35,854 nucleotides of DNA, taken from assembly GCA_026392415.1 (NCBI GenBank), contig JAPLCC010000008.1:1-35854 (forward strand), read 5' to 3'. The notes below the pieces were generated by a model. The model made no database searches and was not told the origin of the DNA. It saw only the letters and a program-made list of their open reading frames with translations. Below are positions 31,717-35,854 of this stretch, in pieces (positions within the stretch are counted from its first letter, which is position 1; every line of letters starts with the position of its first letter). A program made the translations under genes and the position numbers. The stretch is from Propionibacteriales bacterium. GTDB lineage: Bacteria > Actinomycetota > Actinomycetes > Propionibacteriales > Nocardioidaceae.

Positions 31717-31777
31717 CGCCTCCTGGCGATCTGGTTCTGCCGGGCGTCACGAGTCGGGACTGCGCAGGTCCGTCACG

Positions 31778-31783
31778 TACTCT
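31778..31783 (+). promoter_or_regulatory. leaderless -10 element of ponA2
   Basis: TACTCT, 6 nt, ATG (31790). Confidence 0.5.
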
Positions 31784-31789
31784 GGCGCC

Positions 31790-34099
31790 ATGTCTCGCAC
31801 CCGGTTCGACGGCCTGCCGCCTGGCAAGGTCGCCTCCCATCTCGGCGTGATGCTGCTGGTCTCCGCCGTCCTCGGGGTCGTCGTGTCCGGGCTCGCGATC
31901 CCGTTCGCCGGCGTGCTCGGCTTCACCGCCCGCAACGTCGCCGAGTCCGTCGACGACCTGCCCCAGCAGCTCGAGACCGAGCAACTGCCGCAGCGCACCG
32001 AGATCAAGGACAAGGGCGGCCGCACGATTGCCACCCTGTACGACCAGAACCGGGTCGACGTACCCCTGCGCCAGATGTCGCGACGGATGGTCGAGGCCAT
32101 CGTCGCGATCGAGGACTACCGGTTCTACCAGCACGGCGCGCTGGACGTGAAGGGCACGGTCCGCGCCCTCTTCACCAACCAGGCGGCCGGCGGCGTCGCC
32201 CAGGGCGGCTCGTCGATCACCCAGCAGCTGGTGAAGCTGACACTCCTCAACCAGGCCAAGACCGACGAGGAGCGCAAGGCAGCGACCGACGACACCTACG
32301 GCCGCAAGCTCCGCGAGCTCCGCTACGCCATCGCCCTGGAGAAGCGCCAGAGCAAGGACTGGATCCTCGAGCGCTACCTCAACACTGCCTACTTCGGCGA
32401 CGGGGCGTACGGCGTCCAGGCCGCCGCCCAGCACTACTTCAGCGTGAACGCCAAGGACCTCAACCTGCGCCAGGCGGCCATGCTGGCCGGACTGGTGCAG
32501 AGCCCGGAGGCCTACAACCCGACCAAGAACGCTGCCCAGGCGACGGTCCGGCGCAACATCGTGCTCGGCCGGATGGCGCAGCTCAACGTCATCACCGACG
32601 AGCAGTCGGACACCGCGAAGAAGAAGAAGCTCGGCCTCAAGGTCCAGGAGCAACCGAACGGCTGCGTGAACTCCGCAGCCCAGTTCTTCTGCGACTACGT
32701 CATCGAGTGGCTCAAGACCGACCCGGCCCTCGGCGAGACGCCCGACGAGCGCGAGGCCGTGATCTTCAACGGCGGACTGACCATCAAGACGACGATCGAC
32801 ATGCGCTCCCAGCGGGCCGCGCAGGATTCGGTCAGCTCCCAGGTCTACAAGGACGACTCGGCCATCGGAGCGATCGCCCTGGTCGAGCCCCGCAGCGGCG
32901 ACGTCCGCGCGCTGGCCCAGTCCCGACCGATGGGCAAGAAGAAGGGGCAGACCTTCCTCAACTACACCGTGCCCACGAAGTACGGCGACTCCGCCGGCTT
33001 CCAGCCCGGGTCGACGTTCAAGGCGTTCACCCTTGCGGCCGCGATCGAGAAGGGCATCCCCCTCAGCCAGACCTTCCCGGCGCCGAACCCCGGATACTTC
33101 CCGGTCAGCGAGTTCTCGAACTGCGAAGGTCCGATCGCCAGCAGCGAGATCTACACGCCGAAGAACTCCACGAGCTCCTCTCGCAACCCGAACCTCTACG
33201 AGGGCACCCAGAAGTCGGTGAACACCTTCTTCATCAACCTGGAGAAGGAGATCGGGATCTGCGAACCGTGGAGGGTGGCGAACCGGCTCGGGATCAAGTT
33301 GCCCAAGAGCTACGCAAGCTTCCCGTCCTTCACTCTCGGCGTCGCCAGCGTGAGTCCGCTGGACATGGCGCAGGCCTACGCCACGTTTGCCGGCAGGGGA
33401 ATGCACTGCGACGCGCGGCCGGTCACCCAGATCGAGGACGCGGACGGCAACGTCCTCAAGACCTACGACAAGGCCTGCAAGCAGGTGCTCGCGAGCCCGA
33501 TCGCCGACGCGGTCAATGACGTCCTCCGCGGCGTCGTGGAGCCCGGCGGCTTCGGCGCTGCTCTCAACCCCGGCCAGCCGGCGGCAGGCAAGACCGGCAC
33601 GACGAACGACAACCTGTCGGTCTGGTTCGCCGGCTACACGCCGACCCTGGCCGGCGCGTCCGTCGTCGCCGGCGTCAAGGCCAACGGCAACCAGGACACC
33701 CTCGACGGCAAGTCCATCGGCGGCTACGTCCGCGGATCGACCTCCGGCTCGACCACCGCCGGCCCGATCTGGGGCGGGACCTTCCAGGCGATCGCCGAGT
33801 TCCTGCCCGACGACGACTTCGTCCGCCCGTCCTCGACCGACATCGCGGGTGTGCTGGTCCCCGTCCCTTCGGTGGCCGGCCGGTCCTACGACGACGCACA
33901 GGCGGCGCTCGAGGCGCTCGGCTTCGAGGTGGCGCGGGGCGGCAACGTGGACTCCGGCTACCGCCGCGGCCTGGTCGCCTATTCCTCCCCCGGCGCCGGC
34001 GCCAGCCTGGGCTCGGGCGACACGGTCACCCTCTTCATCTCCGACGGCACCCCGAAGAAGGCCAGGAAGAAGAAGAGGAAGCCCGGCGGCAACGACTGA
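31790..34099 (+). CDS. ponA2: bifunctional penicillin-binding protein (class A) with PASTA domain
   Basis: A 769-residue class A PBP that polymerises glycan strands and cross-links them on the outer face of the membrane. One N-terminal span (about 18-45); transglycosylase with the catalytic Glu108 in EDYRFYQHGALD and GGSSITQQLVK; transpeptidase with Ser408-x2-Lys411 (PGSTFK), SVN (476-478) and KTGT (601-604); and a C-terminal PASTA domain (about 690-755) followed by a Lys/Arg-rich tail. The neighbouring whiB4 and metallophosphoesterase genes match the Rv3682 locus, so it is the PonA2 type. Leaderless start. Convergent with the YqeY gene. Confidence 0.95.
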   Translation: MSRTRFDGLPPGKVASHLGVMLLVSAVLGVVVSGLAIPFAGVLGFTARNVAESVDDLPQQLETEQLPQRTEIKDKGGRTIATLYDQNRVDVPLRQMSRRMVEAIVAIEDYRFYQHGALDVKGTVRALFTNQAAGGVAQGGSSITQQLVKLTLLNQAKTDEERKAATDDTYGRKLRELRYAIALEKRQSKDWILERYLNTAYFGDGAYGVQAAAQHYFSVNAKDLNLRQAAMLAGLVQSPEAYNPTKNAAQATVRRNIVLGRMAQLNVITDEQSDTAKKKKLGLKVQEQPNGCVNSAAQFFCDYVIEWLKTDPALGETPDEREAVIFNGGLTIKTTIDMRSQRAAQDSVSSQVYKDDSAIGAIALVEPRSGDVRALAQSRPMGKKKGQTFLNYTVPTKYGDSAGFQPGSTFKAFTLAAAIEKGIPLSQTFPAPNPGYFPVSEFSNCEGPIASSEIYTPKNSTSSSRNPNLYEGTQKSVNTFFINLEKEIGICEPWRVANRLGIKLPKSYASFPSFTLGVASVSPLDMAQAYATFAGRGMHCDARPVTQIEDADGNVLKTYDKACKQVLASPIADAVNDVLRGVVEPGGFGAALNPGQPAAGKTGTTNDNLSVWFAGYTPTLAGASVVAGVKANGNQDTLDGKSIGGYVRGSTSGSTTAGPIWGGTFQAIAEFLPDDDFVRPSSTDIAGVLVPVPSVAGRSYDDAQAALEALGFEVARGGNVDSGYRRGLVAYSSPGAGASLGSGDTVTLFISDGTPKKARKKKRKPGGND

Positions 34100-34106
34100 G
34101 CGCAGC

Positions 34107-34124
34107 CCGGCTCAACCGAGCTGG
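34107..34124. terminator. possible short terminator hairpin, ponA2/YqeY
   Basis: CCGGCTC and GAGCTGG form a 7-bp stem with one G-U pair and an AACC loop, just after the ponA2 stop and over the YqeY stop codon. No U-tract. Weak but symmetrical enough to serve both convergent genes. Confidence 0.3.
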
Positions 34125-34570
34125 CGGCGCACCTCCGCAGCGACGGCGGCACCGTCGGCGCGGCCCTTGACCTGCGGCGTGACGATGCCCATCACCTGGC
34201 CCATGGCCTTGGGGCCGGCCCCGGCGGCGCCGATCTTCTCGACGGCGGCGGTGACGACGTCAGCGATCTCCTCGACGCTGAGCTGCTGGGGCAGGTAGTC
34301 CTGCAGCACGGCGGTCTCCGCGCGCTCCTTGGCGGCCTGCTCGGGCCGGTTGCCCTCCTCGAAGGCAACCGCAGCCTCGCGCCGCTTCTTCGCCTCGCTC
34401 GAGAGCACCGTCAGGACCTCGTCGTCGGTGAGCTCCTTGGCGGCCTTGCCGGCCACCTCGGCGTTGGTGACGGCGGTGAGGACCATCCGGAGGGTGGAGG
34501 AGCGGATCTCGTCACGGGCCTTGATGGCGGTGGTGAGGTCGGCGCGCAGACGGTCCTTGAGGGTGCTCAT
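34112..34570 (-). CDS. GatB/YqeY domain-containing protein
   Basis: A 152-residue protein: MSTLKDRLRADLTTAIKARDEIRSSTLRMVL, EAKKRREAAVAFEEGNRPEQA, and QDYLPQQLSVEEIADVV are the family landmarks. YqeY resembles the tail domain of the GatB subunit of the tRNA-dependent amidotransferase and is thought to bind tRNA or to have an aminoacylation-linked role; the function is unproven. The start is ATG at 34570; the frame remains open upstream through the divergent metallophosphoesterase gene and is not used. CACAAT lies 6 nt before the ATG, a near-match to the leaderless element. Confidence 0.93.
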   Translation of the reverse strand: MSTLKDRLRADLTTAIKARDEIRSSTLRMVLTAVTNAEVAGKAAKELTDDEVLTVLSSEAKKRREAAVAFEEGNRPEQAAKERAETAVLQDYLPQQLSVEEIADVVTAAVEKIGAAGAGPKAMGQVMGIVTPQVKGRADGAAVAAEVRRQLG

Positions 34571-34606
34571 GTCCTGATTGTGCCTGCCATGTGTGAGGCT
34601 TGCCGA

Positions 34607-35539
34607 ATGGGATTGGCGCGAGCACTGCTGCGCACCGCGGGCCTCGGCGGGGTGTTCGGGGCCGCCGTGACGTCGTACGCCGCCTGGGAGGCCCGCCAGT
34701 ACACGCTGCGGACCTATGACGTGCGGCTGCTGCCGGCCGGAATGCGGCCACTGCGGGTGCTGCACCTCACCGACATCCACATGACGCCCGGGCAGACCCG
34801 CAAGCAGCAGTGGCTGCGCTCCCTGGCCGCACTGGAGCCGGACCTGGTGATCGACACCGGCGACAACCTCGCGCACCGTGACGCGGTGCCGGTCGTGCTC
34901 GACAGCCTCGGTGACCTGCTCCACGTGCCCGGCGTCTTCGTCCACGGCTCGAACGACTACTTCGAACCGGGGATGCGCAACCCGTTCGCCTACTTGCGGC
35001 CCGACACCGGCAAGCGGCACACCGACGTCCCCCAACTGCCCTGGGGCGAGCTGAGCGCCGGGCTCGCGGGGGCCGGCTGGCTCGACCTCACCAACCGTCG
35101 TTCGCGGCTGACCGTCGGCGAGACGACGATCGCCTTCGCTGGCGTCGACGACCCCCACCTCGGCTACGACGACCTCGCCGCGGTGGGGGGCCCCGCAGAC
35201 TCCAGCGCCGACCTTCGCCTGGCGGTGGCGCACGCGCCGTACCTCCGGGTGCTGGACCGATTCGCCGCCGACGGCTACGACGCGATCGTCGCCGGTCACA
35301 CGCACGGCGGCCAGGTGCGCCTGCCCGGGCTCAGCGGGTCGCGTGCCCTGACCACGAACTGCGACATCGAGCCGGCCCGCGCCCGCGGCCTGCACCGCCA
35401 CCCCGCCGACTCGCAGCCGGGCGACGACGGCTCGTCGGTCCTGCACGTCTCGGCCGGCATCGGCACCAACCCCTACACCCGGGTCCGGATCGCCTGTCGC
35501 CCCGAGGCCGTCGTCCTCAACCTGCTGCCGGTCTCCTAG
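34607..35539 (+). CDS. metallophosphoesterase (Rv3683-like), membrane-anchored
   Basis: A 310-residue calcineurin-type phosphoesterase. Metal-binding motifs are DIHM (D-x-H), DTGDNLAH (GD), GSNDYF (variant of GNHD) and AGHTHGGQ (GHxH), in the standard order. A hydrophobic N-terminal segment (MGLARALLRTAGLGGVFGAAV) may anchor it. The substrate is not known. The start is ATG at 34607, 8 nt after a GAGG; ATG 34589 and GTG 34580 would add 6 and 9 residues. It lies directly after ponA2 and the YqeY gene, the place of Rv3683. A terminator follows at 35557. Confidence 0.88.
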   Translation: MGLARALLRTAGLGGVFGAAVTSYAAWEARQYTLRTYDVRLLPAGMRPLRVLHLTDIHMTPGQTRKQQWLRSLAALEPDLVIDTGDNLAHRDAVPVVLDSLGDLLHVPGVFVHGSNDYFEPGMRNPFAYLRPDTGKRHTDVPQLPWGELSAGLAGAGWLDLTNRRSRLTVGETTIAFAGVDDPHLGYDDLAAVGGPADSSADLRLAVAHAPYLRVLDRFAADGYDAIVAGHTHGGQVRLPGLSGSRALTTNCDIEPARARGLHRHPADSQPGDDGSSVLHVSAGIGTNPYTRVRIACRPEAVVLNLLPVS

Positions 35540-35556
35540 GAGATTCGTGGCGGCAG

Positions 35557-35579
35557 CCCGACCTCGATTGCAGGTCGGG
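35557..35579 (+). terminator. terminator of the metallophosphoesterase gene
   Basis: CCCGACCT and AGGTCGGG make a perfect 8-bp stem with a 7-base loop, starting 17 nt after the stop codon. Confidence 0.6.
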
Positions 35580-35592
35580 GTCGCGCCTCCGC

Positions 35593-35598
35593 TATGCT
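35593..35598 (+). promoter_or_regulatory. probable -10 element of tRNA-Pro
   Basis: TATGCT, with TTGCAG at 35568-35573 as a candidate -35 (19-bp spacer). The -35 overlaps the preceding terminator loop. Confidence 0.45.
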
Positions 35599-35639
35599 CC
35601 CGTGCTTGTGAGCCGCCTCTTCCGGGGGTCGGTGATCGG

Positions 35640-35716
<77 letters not shown>

Positions 35717-35737
35717 TGTGATCTCGCAAGAGATAGG
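35717..35737. other. tRNA-Pro/transposase junction, possible IS end or attachment boundary
   Basis: The 21 bp after the tRNA CCA (TGTGATCTCGCAAGAGATAGG) begin with TGT, as IS481-family ends do, and include the short inverted pair ATCTC/GAGAT. The other end of the element is outside the window, so the boundary cannot be set. Confidence 0.3.
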
Positions 35738-35772
35738 AAAGATCCGAACCCTCATTGGGGGTTCGGATCTTT
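35738..35772. terminator. bidirectional terminator between tRNA-Pro and transposase
   Basis: AAAGATCCGAACCC and GGGTTCGGATCTTT are exact inverted 14-bp arms around a 7-base loop, with a T-rich tail on the plus side (TTTCTGGTTTTT). It ends the tRNA transcript; on the minus strand it covers the last codons and stop of the transposase, whose TGA is in the loop. Confidence 0.8.
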
Positions 35773-35854
35773 CTGGTTTTTGGGTTGATAGTCGCGGTTG
35801 GTGTTGATGGTGAGTTCGCGGAGTAGCTCGCCGGTGATGGCGTTGACGACGCGG
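35752..35854 (-). CDS. IS481-type transposase, C-terminal end (runs off right edge)
   Basis: The last 33 codons of an open frame entering from the right edge. The sequence reads VVNAITGELLRELTIN and then RDYQP, a typical end of actinobacterial IS481/IS3-like DDE transposases (GELLRELTL...RDYQP), followed by a short Asn/Lys/Pro tail. Base composition is visibly lower in GC than the neighbouring genes. The DDE catalytic core is outside the window. The stop lies in the loop of the tRNA-side terminator, so the element probably used this hairpin as its own terminator. Confidence 0.8.
   Translation of the reverse strand, partial: RVVNAITGELLRELTINTNRDYQPKNQKDPNPQ

Overview
The window is a very GC-rich chromosomal segment of an actinobacterium. 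Gene content and codon use suggest Propionibacteriales, most likely Nocardioides or a close relative; this is inferred from recognised families, not from a database search. Coding density is high, most genes are on the minus strand, many neighbours overlap by TTGA/ATGA/GTGA, and at least 14 genes carry a TANNNT hexamer exactly 6-7 nt before the start codon, the pattern of leaderless transcripts.

Layout. (1) 1-2787, minus: dacB, a zincin-type metalloprotease and the 5' end of tilS. (2) 2929-3420, plus: inorganic pyrophosphatase ppa, followed by a six-unit mirror-symmetric repeat (3432-3551). (3) 3545-6767, minus: an acyl-CoA oxidase/dehydrogenase, a methyltransferase and a TetR regulator in one overlapping operon. 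(4) 6850-9276, minus: an NlpC/P60 hydrolase and a PAP2-type membrane protein. (5) 9287-12930, minus: thiamine ABC transporter thiBPQ behind a TPP riboswitch. (6) 12952-17192, minus: an OYE-family flavoenzyme, a DapB-like dehydrogenase, an SDR and a metallo-beta-lactamase-fold protein; the first two genes have KstR-like operators, which suggests steroid or lipid catabolism. (7) 17242-18544, minus: an acidic lipoprotein and a crotonase that lacks both hydratase glutamates.

(8) 18567-35539 closely follows the Mycobacterium tuberculosis Rv3671c-Rv3683 order as I remember it: marP, CoA-type Nudix, TlpA-like lipoprotein, nth, crp, MBL-fold protein, RidA, DUF4177-like small protein, two ArsA-like ATPases, whiB4, ponA2 and a metallophosphoesterase. 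Between crp and the MBL gene lie three extra genes: an XRE/MmyB-type regulator, an LPXTG-anchored HYR-repeat surface protein and an MFS transporter. Crp-like sites occur at crp itself and between the RidA and ArsA operons, so Crp may control part of its own neighbourhood.

(9) The right edge holds tRNA-Pro(CGG) and, 36 nt beyond it, the 3' end of an IS481-type transposase pointing toward it, marking a mobile-element boundary. No CRISPR array, phage or complete new defence system was seen. The least explained signals are the ppa/tetR repeat array, the orphan palindromes at 8166 and 31695, and the KstR-like sites.
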